Of a stretch of 64,000 nt of DNA, positions 1-8,756 are shown piece by piece. Position 1 is the stretch's first letter. The number at the start of each line of letters is the position of its first letter. The DNA is taken from the NCBI GenBank assembly GCA_900471525.1, contig UCEZ01000014.1, positions 979 to 64,978 on the forward strand, read 5' to 3'. The notes under the pieces are model-generated. The model searched no databases and was not told the DNA's origin. It saw only the letters and a list, made by a program, of their open reading frames with translations. A program made the position numbers and the translations under genes. This stretch comes from Hyphomicrobiales bacterium. Lineage in GTDB: Bacteria > Pseudomonadota > Alphaproteobacteria > Rhizobiales > Rhizobiaceae.

Positions 1-380
1 TGCAGGTCGAGCGTCAGCACGCGGTCGGCGCCGGCCTCGGTGATCAGGTTGGCGACCAGCTTGGCAGAGATCGGCGTGCGCGGACCGGGTTTGCGGTCCT
101 GGCGGGCGTAGCCGAAATAGGGGATGACGGCAGTGATGCGGCGGGCCGACGACCGGCGCATCGCGTCGATCATGATCAGCAGTTCCATCAGGTGGTCATT
201 GGTCGGAAACGATGTCGACTGGACGACGAAAACGTCCTCGCCGCGCACGTTCTCTTGAATTTCCACGAAGATTTCCTGGTCCGCAAACCGTCTGACGGTC
301 GCTTTGCCCAGGGGCAGGTTAAGATAATTGCAGATCGCTTCGGCCAGGAGCCGGTTCGAGTTGCCTGCGAAAACCTTCAT
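1..380 (-). CDS. prs: Ribose-phosphate pyrophosphokinase, N-terminal part (runs off window)
   Basis: Makes PRPP from ribose 5-phosphate and ATP, the cytoplasmic precursor for purine, pyrimidine, histidine and tryptophan synthesis. Only about 126 N-terminal codons are present; the gene continues past base 1. The translation starts [16 protein letters not shown] and includes [24 protein letters not shown] and [13 protein letters not shown], the hallmark PRPP synthase stretches including the ATP-binding flexible region. The ATG at 380 gives exactly the family's usual N-terminus. The upstream neighbour on the same strand is a lipoprotein gene 224 bases away, so prs probably has its own promoter in that gap. 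Confidence 0.97.
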   Translation of the reverse strand, partial: MKVFAGNSNRLLAEAICNYLNLPLGKATVRRFADQEIFVEIQENVRGEDVFVVQSTSFPTNDHLMELLIMIDAMRRSSARRITAVIPYFGYARQDRKPGPRTPISAKLVANLITEAGADRVLTLDL

Positions 381-604
381 AGATGGTCCGCCTGTGCTGG
401 CGCGGGTCGCAACCCACGCAAATTCCGTAAGCCAGCCGGGGTCTCGATCGTCCCAAGCTTATGCGCGCTTCATAACGCCCTTGACTTTGAATGCAAGAGG
501 ATTGCCGCGTTGCAGCGCGGTTTATCCTAAAAAGTTTTCGGTTCGCGTGGTTTCGCGGTGAGATTCAACGCCTGCGCAGCCCCATTCAAGGCCTTTTTGC
601 AACC

Positions 605-1480
605 CTATCCGGCGTTTTTTGCACACCAATCCAGATATTCGGCGATTGTCTTCGTGGCGATAGCCTGCATCGTCTGCGGTGGCACGACCGACCAGAGATC
701 GGCGGCGGTGGCATCCACCGTATCCTGTCCCTGAATACGGTGCAGCCGGCTTCCGGTGCCATCAAGCACGTCCCAGACGTAGACGACCGTCGTCTTGCCG
801 CCGTCGTTCAGCGCCGAAAAATAGCCCTTCAGGATATGCTGGCTGCTGGTGTCGGACGCAGCCTTGATGGTCAGGCCGTGCGAGCGGGCTTCGTTGCCGA
901 GCTGTTTCGACAGAGGCGTTACGGCCTCGACCGGCGCGCCGATGATCGGCAGGAAGCGGATCGTGCCTGCCGTTGCCGCGGGTGCAATTGCAGCGGCCTT
1001 CTGCGGTTTCTGGACCTCAGCCGTCTCTTCGGTGTTACGCAGCGGCGCTGCGGATTCTTGTTGTTGTTCTGCCGGGGCGGCTTCGTCGAGAGAGGTCGAT
1101 TCTGCCATTACCGCGCGGCGGGCGATCCGCTGCTGCGCTGGAATCTGTCCCTGCTGCAGGCGTCCCGCCTGTGCATCCAACGATCCGGGCGGGTCCGTAT
1201 ACTCGGCGTCGCCCTGGGCTAGAACAGTGCCGCTCGGCCCCTCGGCAAACCCCTCCTGTTCCGGCGATGCGAGCTGCGTGCTTTGTACAGGCGTTGTTGC
1301 CTGCGGCATGACACCGGCAGACTGCTGTGACATCGCGTCGAGATCGGTCTGGTTGACCGGCGGGGAGTTGAACGTGCCGCCGCCGACATCGACCTGCGGC
1401 GTCAGATCGTCCATGCTGTTGCAGCCCGAGAGAGCTAGGGCAATTCCAAGGCTTGCAAGAAGGGTGATCGGCTTGCGCAT
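605..1480 (-). CDS. Predicted outer-envelope lipoprotein of unknown function
   Basis: The 291-residue product begins with a short basic stretch, a hydrophobic core and a lipobox (ALSGC, Cys about residue 20), so it should be lipidated by Lgt, whose gene lies 4 kb upstream on the same strand. Residues about 50-165 are rich in Pro, Gln, Ala and Glu and look disordered. Residues about 170-290 look folded (RFLPIIGAPVEAVTPL, later VVYVWDVLDGTG and a C-terminal WCAKNAG). I do not recognise the folded domain. It lies between prs and an M24-fold gene, both on the same strand. The lipoprotein call is firm; the function is unknown. Confidence 0.85.
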   Translation of the reverse strand: MRKPITLLASLGIALALSGCNSMDDLTPQVDVGGGTFNSPPVNQTDLDAMSQQSAGVMPQATTPVQSTQLASPEQEGFAEGPSGTVLAQGDAEYTDPPGSLDAQAGRLQQGQIPAQQRIARRAVMAESTSLDEAAPAEQQQESAAPLRNTEETAEVQKPQKAAAIAPAATAGTIRFLPIIGAPVEAVTPLSKQLGNEARSHGLTIKAASDTSSQHILKGYFSALNDGGKTTVVYVWDVLDGTGSRLHRIQGQDTVDATAADLWSVVPPQTMQAIATKTIAEYLDWCAKNAG

Positions 1481-1567
1481 TGTTCTACCGTCCGGTTTCC
1501 TCGGCGACGGAGTAGATCAAGGCCCCCACCTTCCTCCGCCAATCCGCCAAACGATAGATCAACTTTC

Positions 1568-2719
1568 CTAAACAGTTATGAAGTCCAGTCCGTAGCGCGA
1601 CAGCGCCTTGGGTGCTCCTTCCGTGGTCAGGTAGGTCTGGCCCAGTGTCATTGCGGTGCCGCTGTCACTGTCCATGATGATCATGTGGACGAACAGCGAC
1701 ATGTCCGGCTCGATCTCCTGCGGATTGCCAACGTGGAACATCTGCTGCTCCATCCAGGACGGCGAGAAACGCGCGCCGAGCGAATAGCCACAGGCGTTCA
1801 GCCGGTGACGCGTCAGGCCGCGCTCGTCCATGATCTTCGAATGAATGTCGAACACGGTGCCGAAGGTGTTGCCGGGCCGCAGGACCATCTCGATCGCCTG
1901 GATCGTCTCGCGGCAGGCGCTGTAGAGTTCGCGATGGCGGTTGGTGGGCTCGCCGATGACGACGGTGCGCATCATCGCCGCGTGGTAGTGGGCACTGACG
2001 CCGGCCCATTCCAGCGTCAATTGGTCCTGTGCGTCGAGCGCGCGGCGTCCGGCCTTGTAGCGGCACAAAAGTGCGTCTGCGCCGGAGCCGATGATGAATT
2101 CGTTGGCCGGATAGTCGCCGCCGCCGGCAAAGACCGCGCCCTGCATCGCCGCCAGAATGGCGGCCTCGCTGCCGCCGGCATGGATCAGCGGAATGGCGGC
2201 ATCCAGCGCGTCGTCGGCAAGGCTTGCCGCCTTCTCGACATGGATGATTTCCGCAGGGCTCTTGATCAGGCGCAGGCGGCCAACCAGCATCGAGGCATCG
2301 ACAAGCTCGCCAAAACTCGTCAGCTGGTGGTCGAGCAGGCGGGCGATGCGCCCGGTCATGCCATGCGTGTCGTATTCGATGCCGATGCGCATGCCGAGCA
2401 GGTCGAGATCGCTCAACAGGTTCTTCAGGTCCATCGTCGGATCGGCATTGACGCGATCGACCCAGACCTCGACGCGCTCGATGTTCGAGGTGTGCTTTGC
2501 CTGGCGCAGGTCGGCCGAGCGGGTAAGCAGTACCATCGAACCGTCGGCCTTCACCACCAGCGTCTGGAAGAAGCAATAGCCGAAGGTGTCGTAGCCGGTC
2601 AGCCAGTACATGCTTTCCTGCGCAAACAGCAGCATGGCGGCCAGCTTTTCCTCCTTCATCTTCGTCGTCAGCCGTTCCAGCCGTGCTGAAAACTCGTCCT
2701 GCGTGAAATGCAGTGCCAT
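1568..2719 (-). CDS. M24 (creatinase/aminopeptidase P-fold) protein lacking the usual metal ligands
   Basis: The 383-residue product has the two-domain shape of creatinase/prolidase proteins: an N-terminal domain (YWLTGYDTFGY near residue 40) and a C-terminal pita-bread domain. Active peptidases use five metal ligands (Asp, Asp, His, Glu, Glu). Here the matching stretches read LTLEWAGVSAHYHAAMMRT, NACGYSLG, FVHMIIMDSDSG and MTLGQTYLTTEG, so all five appear replaced. Creatinase-type hydrolases keep the fold without metal, so a non-peptidase hydrolase is possible. I chose the ATG at 2719 because GGGAGG precedes it and it lies one base after the pgeF stop, implying translational coupling. An upstream in-frame extension would overlap pgeF. 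Confidence 0.85.
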   Translation of the reverse strand: MALHFTQDEFSARLERLTTKMKEEKLAAMLLFAQESMYWLTGYDTFGYCFFQTLVVKADGSMVLLTRSADLRQAKHTSNIERVEVWVDRVNADPTMDLKNLLSDLDLLGMRIGIEYDTHGMTGRIARLLDHQLTSFGELVDASMLVGRLRLIKSPAEIIHVEKAASLADDALDAAIPLIHAGGSEAAILAAMQGAVFAGGGDYPANEFIIGSGADALLCRYKAGRRALDAQDQLTLEWAGVSAHYHAAMMRTVVIGEPTNRHRELYSACRETIQAIEMVLRPGNTFGTVFDIHSKIMDERGLTRHRLNACGYSLGARFSPSWMEQQMFHVGNPQEIEPDMSLFVHMIIMDSDSGTAMTLGQTYLTTEGAPKALSRYGLDFITV

Positions 2720-2720
2720 G

Positions 2721-3515
2721 TCATGCCTCCCGAATGGATATTGCAGAGATTTGCCGGCCGTAATCCGGCTCGCTGCGATGGGTCGTGCGGCGGTAGGAGA
2801 AGAAGCGCTCCTCGTCCGCATAGGTGCAAAGGTCAAGATTTTCCGCCGTGACGCCCGCCTCGGTGAGCCGCTTGAGCGTCAGCGCAGGCAGATCGAACAT
2901 GGCATGGCCATCGCGGGGCGAGGGGGTGAAGAATACGCGGTAGCCGGGATCCTTTTCCAGGAACCGCTCGACGAATTCAGAACCGACCTCGTAGTTCAGC
3001 CGGCTGATCGAGGGGCCAAGACTGGCGACGATATGTTCGCGACGGGCGCCGAGCGAGATCATCGCATCTATTGTGCTTTCGAGCACGCCGGTAAGCGCGC
3101 CTTTCCAGCCGGCATGTGCCGCTCCGACCACGCCTGCCGCTGTATCGGCGAAAAGAACCGGGCCGCAATCGGCCGAGAGCACGCCGATCACCAAGCCCGG
3201 CGTCGCGGTCACCAGCGCATCGGCCGGCGCCCGGGTGCCATTGTAGCTACCATCGACGATGACGGCGTCTGGCGAATGGATCTGATGCACGGTCGCCAGC
3301 CTGGAGGGTTCGGCGCCGAACCACGTGCTGACCCGGGCACGGTTTTCCTCGACGCGAGAGCGTTCGTCATTGGAACCAAGGCCGACATTGAGGCCTCGAT
3401 AAATTCCTTCCGAAACGCCGCCCGCACGGGTGAAATAACCGTGTTTCACCGCGTTTCCGGCTCGTTCTGAGAGAAGCGGGCTTTGAACAGGCGAGGGCAA
3501 GGCATCATCCTTCAT
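2721..3515 (-). CDS. pgeF: Peptidoglycan editing factor / laccase-domain purine nucleoside phosphorylase (YfiH family)
   Basis: The 264-residue product is a typical YfiH/DUF152 protein. Visible motifs are HGYFTRAGGVSEG near the N-terminus, TVHQIHSPDAV, the Cys in LSADCGPVLF, and AAHAGWKGALTG, which together carry the conserved metal-binding His and Cys residues. Members have been described both as editing enzymes that keep wrong amino acids out of peptidoglycan precursors and as multifunctional purine nucleoside enzymes. It is followed within one base by the M24-like gene, and it follows the MidA-family methyltransferase after a 157-base gap that may hold its own promoter. Confidence 0.95.
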   Translation of the reverse strand: MKDDALPSPVQSPLLSERAGNAVKHGYFTRAGGVSEGIYRGLNVGLGSNDERSRVEENRARVSTWFGAEPSRLATVHQIHSPDAVIVDGSYNGTRAPADALVTATPGLVIGVLSADCGPVLFADTAAGVVGAAHAGWKGALTGVLESTIDAMISLGARREHIVASLGPSISRLNYEVGSEFVERFLEKDPGYRVFFTPSPRDGHAMFDLPALTLKRLTEAGVTAENLDLCTYADEERFFSYRRTTHRSEPDYGRQISAISIREA

Positions 3516-3672
3516 CGGTGGTTTTGCCCTTTCGATATCCTGCGATGCGTGGGTTTTCCGGGCATGCCGTTTTTGTCGGCCCGCGTGATTTGGCCGGATG
3601 TTGGCCTTAAGGGACCGTCTCTGTCAATCCACCGATACGACAGCCGGCGTCGCCGCCGGGTCCTCCCGACGG

Positions 3673-4767
3673 CTATTTCTGGAAGGGGACGAGGGCCACA
3701 TTCGGGCTGCTGACGACCAGGACCTTGAACAGTTCCCCCATTTTTCCTTCGCCGGCGCCGGCCAGTCGCTCGGCGTCTGCGCGGATGTTTTCTTGGGTTT
3801 CCGCGTCCTTGTCGCGGCCGAGTGCTGCAGCGCGTTCGGCAAGGCCGAGGGCCAGGAGAAAGTCGCCCTGATAGGTCAATCCGTTGATCTGCAGGCCTTC
3901 CACCGCGGCCCGCCGGGCAAGCTGCTCGAAATCGACGTGGCTGGTGATGTCGGCTTCACCCGGATGCGCGAGCGGCGGGTCGAACTGATGGTCGCGCACG
4001 GCTTGCAATGTATCGCCCAGCCCCGTCGCCATATGGCCATAATCGATGATCACGGCCGTGCCGCCGCTCAAGCGGATGCGCTCGCTGAGTGCTGCCATCA
4101 CCGCATCGCGGGCAGGGGCGATCTCGAACACCTTTCCAAGAGGCGCTGCCTGTGCTGATGGAGGAAGCAGGTCAGGATCGACGCCAGCGACGCCGGCCGC
4201 AAATGTCAGTTCGCCCGCAGCATCAAGTCCGACAAGTCTTTCCTTGAAGCCCTGCGCTGTCTTAACGAACTGGCGGATGGGGATGGCGTCGAAAAGCTCG
4301 TTGGCGGCCAGAAGCAGAAAACCGTTCGGCAGCGTATCGAAGCTTTCGTGCCAGGAAATCTTGAACTTGTGGGCAATGAGGGTCTGCTGCTGAACCTTCT
4401 GAAGCCGTTCGCTGGTCTCGACAAGATGCACGCTGGCGGCCTGGTAGAGAGTGGGCGAGAGCTTGGCGATGACGCGCAGAATATCTGCCATCATCGTGCC
4501 TCGGCCGGGGCCGATTTCGGCGATGTTGACCGGGGTTGGTTCTCCGTGCCGCTGCCAGGCCTGGACCAGGAATATGCCGATCATCTCGCCGAAAAGCTGG
4601 CTGATCTCCGGTGCCGTGATGAAGTCGCCGGACTGGCCGAATGGTTCGCGTGTCTTGTAGTAGCCATGCTCGGGGTCCGCCAGGCACAGGGAAAAATAGT
4701 CGGTCACGCTGATTGGGCCGTTGGCGAGAACGATGGCCTTGATCTTTTCTGCAAGCGGGGTGGTCAT
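3673..4767 (-). CDS. Class I SAM-dependent methyltransferase, MidA/NDUFAF7 family (COG1565)
   Basis: The 364-residue product starts MTTPLAEKIKAIVLANGPI and carries DPEHGYYKTREPFGQSGDF, ITAPEISQLFGEMIG and the SAM-binding NIAEIGPGRGTMM, all diagnostic of the family whose mitochondrial member methylates an arginine of a complex I subunit. NELFDAIPIRQF is the second conserved block. By analogy it may modify an NDH-1 subunit, which is inference. I chose the ATG at 4767, ten bases after the lgt stop, over a longer in-frame ORF that would overlap lgt. It probably forms an operon with lgt. Confidence 0.93.
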   Translation of the reverse strand: MTTPLAEKIKAIVLANGPISVTDYFSLCLADPEHGYYKTREPFGQSGDFITAPEISQLFGEMIGIFLVQAWQRHGEPTPVNIAEIGPGRGTMMADILRVIAKLSPTLYQAASVHLVETSERLQKVQQQTLIAHKFKISWHESFDTLPNGFLLLAANELFDAIPIRQFVKTAQGFKERLVGLDAAGELTFAAGVAGVDPDLLPPSAQAAPLGKVFEIAPARDAVMAALSERIRLSGGTAVIIDYGHMATGLGDTLQAVRDHQFDPPLAHPGEADITSHVDFEQLARRAAVEGLQINGLTYQGDFLLALGLAERAAALGRDKDAETQENIRADAERLAGAGEGKMGELFKVLVVSSPNVALVPFQK

Positions 4768-4777
4768 GTCAGCCCCT

Positions 4778-5623
4778 TCACGCAGTCGCGACGAGTGCGC
4801 GGCGAGCTCGCAGGATCGCCCAGAGGCCGATGAGAACCATCGGCAGCGAGAGCAGCATGCCCATGGTAAGCCAGCCGCCAAGGAGGTAGCCGAGTTGCGC
4901 ATCGGGTTCGCGGAAGAATTCGACGAAGATGCGTGCCATGCCATAGCCGGTGACGAAGACGCCGCAAACGAGACCGGGGGTCTTGAGCGCCTTGCGATAG
5001 TAGATCATCACGGTAAGGACCGTAAGCAGCGCGAGCCCTTCAAGCGCCGCCTCGTAAAGCTGGCTCGGATGACGCGCAAATGGTCCGCCGGTCGGAAAGA
5101 CGACGGCCCAGGGCATGGACGACAGCCGGCCCCAGAGTTCGGCATTGATGAAATTGGCGATGCGGCCGAAGAACAGGCCGATCGGCACGACCGCCGAAAC
5201 GATGTCGAAGAGGCTCCAGACGGCAATCTTGTTGCGACGGGCAAACAGGATCATGGCGATCATGGTGCCGATCAGGCCGCCGTGGAATGACATGCCGCCA
5301 TTCCAGATTTCCAGCGCCCGGATCGGGTTTTGAAGCACGCTTTGAAGATCGTAGAACAGGATATAGCCAATGCGTCCGCCACCGACGATGCCTGCGGCGA
5401 CCCAGAGCAGGAAGTCGTCAAGCTGCGCTTCCGTCACCGCCGGGGCATCGTTGCGCCACAAGGACGTGTTGCGCGCCAGCCGCCGGGCATATTGCCAGCC
5501 GATCAGGATGCCGGCCACGTAGGCCAGGCCGTACCAGTGGATCTGCAGGGGACCAATGGAAATCAGCACCGGATCGATGTCCGGGAAAGGCATGATCGAG
5601 AAGAGTGTCGCTATTGTTTCCAA
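4778..5623 (-). CDS. lgt: Prolipoprotein diacylglyceryl transferase
   Basis: An inner-membrane enzyme that transfers diacylglycerol from phosphatidylglycerol to the lipobox Cys of prolipoproteins. The 281-residue product has about seven hydrophobic segments and the Lgt signature region [14 protein letters not shown] (one change, Ala for Gly), plus IHWYGLAYV near the N-terminus, the SFHGGLIG His motif and [10 protein letters not shown]. The length fits the family. It leads the minus-strand group lgt, MidA-type methyltransferase, pgeF, M24-like, and is divergent from the UbiK-like gene at 5814. A shorter start at MPFPDIDP is possible but would remove little. Confidence 0.96.
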   Translation of the reverse strand: METIATLFSIMPFPDIDPVLISIGPLQIHWYGLAYVAGILIGWQYARRLARNTSLWRNDAPAVTEAQLDDFLLWVAAGIVGGGRIGYILFYDLQSVLQNPIRALEIWNGGMSFHGGLIGTMIAMILFARRNKIAVWSLFDIVSAVVPIGLFFGRIANFINAELWGRLSSMPWAVVFPTGGPFARHPSQLYEAALEGLALLTVLTVMIYYRKALKTPGLVCGVFVTGYGMARIFVEFFREPDAQLGYLLGGWLTMGMLLSLPMVLIGLWAILRARRALVATA

Positions 5624-5813
5624 GGTCTTGCTTCATTCCGGTCCGTTGTTTGCCGGAACATGGCCCCGCGACAAGGCAGGGTCAAGGCACGCCACTTGGC
5701 GGAAAGGCGCTCATCACCGGTATTTTTCCTTGCATCGGCCCGCTTGTCCTCCTACCTCCTCTTTCAAGTCCGCAATGGCGGGCAAGGGACGCGATGATTG
5801 GAGACCTAAGACG

Positions 5814-6074
5814 ATGAGCACAGGCGCAAACCGCATTCTGGATGATTTCGCCAAGTTGATGACGGACGCAGCGGGTGCTGCCCAGGGCGTCCGCAAGGAA
5901 ATGGAAACGGTCTTTCGCGCGCAGGGCGAACGGCTCTTGAATTCCATGGATATCGTCAAGCGTGAAGAATTCGAGGCTGTCAGGGAAATGGCGCTGAAAG
6001 CGCGCGAAGAAAACGACGCGCTGGTGGCCCGTATCGCAGCGCTTGAAGCGCGCCTTTCCGAAGCGGGCAAATGA
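5814..6074 (+). CDS. UbiK/BMFP-family small coiled-coil protein
   Basis: The 86-residue product starts MSTGANRILDDFAKLMTDAAG, has an amphipathic N-terminal helix, and ends with a coiled coil carrying KREEFEAVREMALKAREEN and IAALEARLSEA. This is the layout of the membrane fusogenic BMFP/YqiC group; the E. coli member UbiK binds UbiJ and helps aerobic ubiquinone synthesis. I chose the ATG at 5814 because upstream in-frame residues do not look like protein. It is divergent from lgt and followed by a hairpin terminator at 6084. Confidence 0.88.
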   Translation: MSTGANRILDDFAKLMTDAAGAAQGVRKEMETVFRAQGERLLNSMDIVKREEFEAVREMALKAREENDALVARIAALEARLSEAGK

Positions 6075-6083
6075 CGATTCTCG

Positions 6084-6115
6084 AAGCGGCGGCGCTGGTC
6101 GCGTCGCCGCTTTTT
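6084..6115 (+). terminator. Intrinsic terminator after the UbiK-like gene
   Basis: AAGCGGCG (6084-6091) pairs with CGCCGCTT (6105-6112), with GCGC/GCGT extending the stem inward, followed by a short T run. It lies ten bases after the stop codon. Confidence 0.75.
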
Positions 6116-6510
6116 ATGCACGCGCTACGCATCTGTCCCCGACTGGCACAGGGCGCCTGCTTTTAAGCGCTGTCCGAGCAGCATTTTTCATAAAATTTTT
6201 ACCCTGTGGACACTGCCGAAAAATGCTTACGGCAGAGTCGTTTAAGAACCTGCGCTGAATCAATTTAAGAGAGCCTATCCACAACCGCCGGCGCTATTTT
6301 TCATGCGGGGGGCTTTCATGCGGACTCCGGCATTATACACTGATTTTAAATGATGATTCGAAACGGATCACGCAAGCTCCAGGCAGGGTAGATAAGCCAG
6401 GATGGTCGTGTTTCCGGTAATCATAAGTGTTCGTTTCTGGTGTTTGAGTTTGCAGCCTTCGTGTGTGAACGCGATTTTGCATGTCTGCACCAGGACTTTT
6501 GGGGTGATGC
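6116..6510. other. 395-base intergenic region upstream of the ybjN gene
   Basis: No convincing ORF. The first 100 bases are AT-rich and contain a widely spaced inverted repeat, AGCATTTTTC with GAAAAATGCT (about 6179-6228). The rest presumably holds the promoter of the YbjN gene, but I could not pick a clear -35/-10 pair. Confidence 0.4.
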
Positions 6511-7011
6511 ATGAGCCTGATGGAACTGGAACTTGAGCGCCAATCGAACCCGGTCGACATGATCGAGTTCGTCGCAGCCAACAATGATTGGTGCTTCGAG
6601 CGCTCGGGCGAAGATGAAATCGCCATGACGGTCGAGGGAAGGTGGACCGATTATCACGTCTCCTTCTCCTGGATGGAGGAATTCGAGGCGCTGCATCTTG
6701 CCTGCGCCTTCGACATCAAGGTTCCCGAAAGCCGCGTCAACGAAGTCATCCGACTGCTCTCCCATATCAATGGTCAGGTGCTGATGGGGCATTTTGATCT
6801 GTGGCGCCAGGAAGATGTGGTAATCTTCCGTCAGTCGCTGCTGCTCGCCGGCGGCGCCGAGCCGACCAACCAGCAGGTCGAGGTGCTGCTTTCCAGCGCA
6901 CTTGAGGCTTGCGAATCCTATTTCCAGGCCTTCCAGTTCGTCGTCTGGTCCGGCGTCGATGCACAGAGCGCGGTTGAAGCGGTGATGTTCGAAACCGTCG
7001 GAGAAGCGTAA
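6511..7011 (+). CDS. YbjN domain-containing protein
   Basis: The 166-residue acidic product matches the YbjN fold seen across alphaproteobacteria: NPVDMIEFVAANNDW, RWTDYHVSFSWMEEFEALH, CAFDIKVPESRVNEVIRLL and WSGVDAQSAVEAVMFETVG. YbjN-like proteins resemble type III secretion chaperones in fold and are thought to modulate other proteins, but no firm biochemical role is known. It ends two bases before proC, so the two are almost certainly co-transcribed. That pairing is common in rhizobia, though the reason is not known. Confidence 0.9.
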   Translation: MSLMELELERQSNPVDMIEFVAANNDWCFERSGEDEIAMTVEGRWTDYHVSFSWMEEFEALHLACAFDIKVPESRVNEVIRLLSHINGQVLMGHFDLWRQEDVVIFRQSLLLAGGAEPTNQQVEVLLSSALEACESYFQAFQFVVWSGVDAQSAVEAVMFETVGEA

Positions 7012-7013
7012 TC

Positions 7014-7832
7014 ATGACTGTACGTACGGCTGGTCCGATCGTTCTTGTCGGTGCAGGCAATATGGGCGGTGCGATGCTCGCCGGCTGGCTGAAAAGCGGT
7101 ATTTCCGGCACCGATCTCCTGGTTATCGATCCCGGTCCTCCACCTGCCATGGCAAAGCTGATTGCCGATAATGGCGCGCGTCACGAAACCGCAGCGCCTG
7201 CCGGGTTGACGGCCGGTGTTCTCTTCCTCGCCGTCAAGCCGCAGATGATGGGAACGGTGCTGCCTCCCTTGAAAGGCCTTGTCGGCCCCGAGACGGTCGT
7301 GGTTTCCGTTGCCGCCGGAACGACACTCGGCTTCATGCAGTCCCATCTCGGTGAGGCCGCCATGGTGCGCGCCATGCCGAACACCCCGGCGATGATCGGC
7401 CGCGGCGTCACCGGCGCCTTTGCCAATGGCGCCGTTTCAAGCGAAAAGCGCGATCTCGTCCATAACCTGCTCAAGGTCTCAGGCCCGGTTGAATGGGTCG
7501 AAACCGAATCCGATATCGATGCCGTCACGGCCGTTTCGGGCAGCGGGCCGGCCTATGTCTTTTATCTCGTCGAGTGCATGGCGGAAGCCGGTCGCAAGGC
7601 CGGTCTTCAGGCGGACCTCGCCATGCGGCTTGCTCGGGAAACCGTCGCGGGGGCTGGTGAACTCCTACACCAGTCCCCCGATGACGCCTCGAAGCTGCGC
7701 CAGAACGTGACGTCGCCAGGCGGCACCACGGCTGCGGCACTCAATATCCTCATGGCCGATGACGGCATGCAGCCTCTGTTCGACAAGGCGATTGCCGCAG
7801 CCCGCAAGCGGGCGGAAGAACTGGCCGGCTAA
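7014..7832 (+). CDS. proC: Pyrroline-5-carboxylate reductase
   Basis: Reduces pyrroline 5-carboxylate to proline with NAD(P)H in the cytoplasm, the last step of proline synthesis. The 272-residue product has the Rossmann motif VGAGNMGGAMLAGW at the N-terminus, VRAMPNTPAMIGRG in the middle, and the C-terminal signature region SGSGPAYVFYLVECMAEAG and NVTSPGGTTAAALNIL. The length is normal for the family. It sits two bases after the YbjN gene and fourteen bases before the CsaA-type gene, so these three and the phosphatase gene probably form one transcript. Confidence 0.97.
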   Translation: MTVRTAGPIVLVGAGNMGGAMLAGWLKSGISGTDLLVIDPGPPPAMAKLIADNGARHETAAPAGLTAGVLFLAVKPQMMGTVLPPLKGLVGPETVVVSVAAGTTLGFMQSHLGEAAMVRAMPNTPAMIGRGVTGAFANGAVSSEKRDLVHNLLKVSGPVEWVETESDIDAVTAVSGSGPAYVFYLVECMAEAGRKAGLQADLAMRLARETVAGAGELLHQSPDDASKLRQNVTSPGGTTAAALNILMADDGMQPLFDKAIAAARKRAEELAG

Positions 7833-7846
7833 CACTGGATTTTTCC

Positions 7847-8188
7847 ATGACCGAGACCATCGCCTACGCCGATTTCGAGCGTGTCGATATTCGCACCGGC
7901 ACGATCGTCGAAGCCTCGCCTTTTCCCGAGGCGCGCAAACCGGCGATCAAGATCGTCATCGATTTCGGACCGGAGATCGGTCTCAAGAAATCCTCGGCGC
8001 AGATCACCACGCACTATACGCCGGAAAGCCTGATCGGCCGCCAAGTGCTCGGTGTCGTTAATTTCCCGCCGCGCCAGATCGGCCCGTTCCGCTCTGAGGT
8101 CCTGACGCTCGGCTTCGAGGATGAGGCCGGCGCGATCGTGCTCGCTGCCACCGACAAGCCGGTGCCGAACGGCAAGCGGCTTCTGTAA
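7847..8188 (+). CDS. csaA: CsaA-like tRNA-binding domain protein
   Basis: The 113-residue product is a single OB-fold tRNA-binding domain: YADFERVDIRTGTIVEA, KSSAQITTHYTPESLIGRQ, VNFPPRQIGPFRSEVLTLG, and the C-terminal DKPVPNGKRLL. This is the pattern of CsaA, the stand-alone homologue of the MetRS/PheRS beta EMAP-type domain, reported to have chaperone-like export activity in Bacillus. The cellular role in rhizobia is unknown. It lies between proC and the phosphatase gene with short spacings, consistent with an operon. Confidence 0.93.
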   Translation: MTETIAYADFERVDIRTGTIVEASPFPEARKPAIKIVIDFGPEIGLKKSSAQITTHYTPESLIGRQVLGVVNFPPRQIGPFRSEVLTLGFEDEAGAIVLAATDKPVPNGKRLL

Positions 8189-8198
8189 GGATATTCCG

Positions 8199-8756
8199 AT
8201 GGACATGAACGCCGTTCGCGAATTCATCCGCGTCACTTGCCTGCGCGACGCGGCAATGGTTGCAGGCGATTGGGCGGCAACGCATGTCGTTTCGCTTCTG
8301 GATCCGGAATTGCCGGATGAGCATGTTCCCCGCATATCGGGCGCCAAGCATCATGTGGTGCGGCTGCGCGACCAGGAAAACGCGCTTGCGACCGGCCATT
8401 TTCCGGAAGCGATAACGACGTTTTTCGATGTCGTCCTTCCGGCGATCGAACAGCAAGACAGCCGCATCCTCGTGCATTGCCATGCGGGCGTCAGCCGCTC
8501 CACTGCCTTCGCCTATGGCGTCATCGCCCACCGTTTCGGCGCCGGCCGCGAGGATGCGGCCTTCGCAGCACTTTTGTCGATCGTCAACAAGCCCTGGCCG
8601 AACCGCCGCATCATCGAGATTTTCGATGCACACTGGCAGCGGAAAGGGCGGTTGCTTGCGCCGCTCGACGCGATGCGGGAGCGTCACCCCAAGCGCATTG
8701 ACGCGTGGCACCGGTTCAATGCACGGCGCGGGATGGTCGGCGGTTATTCGCGATAG
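8199..8756 (+). CDS. Tyrosine/dual-specificity phosphatase-like protein
   Basis: The 185-residue product carries the cysteine phosphatase P-loop HCHAGVSRS, with nucleophile Cys94 and Arg100, after a beta strand (RILVHC), followed by STAFAYGVIAHRF. The upstream part has VVRLRDQE, where the general-acid loop could lie. Such proteins dephosphorylate tyrosine residues or small phosphorylated substrates. I chose the ATG at 8199 because AAGGA lies seven bases upstream; a second ATG six bases on is worse placed. Its stop codon directly abuts the stop codon of the convergent histidine kinase gene. Confidence 0.88.
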   Translation: MDMNAVREFIRVTCLRDAAMVAGDWAATHVVSLLDPELPDEHVPRISGAKHHVVRLRDQENALATGHFPEAITTFFDVVLPAIEQQDSRILVHCHAGVSRSTAFAYGVIAHRFGAGREDAAFAALLSIVNKPWPNRRIIEIFDAHWQRKGRLLAPLDAMRERHPKRIDAWHRFNARRGMVGGYSR

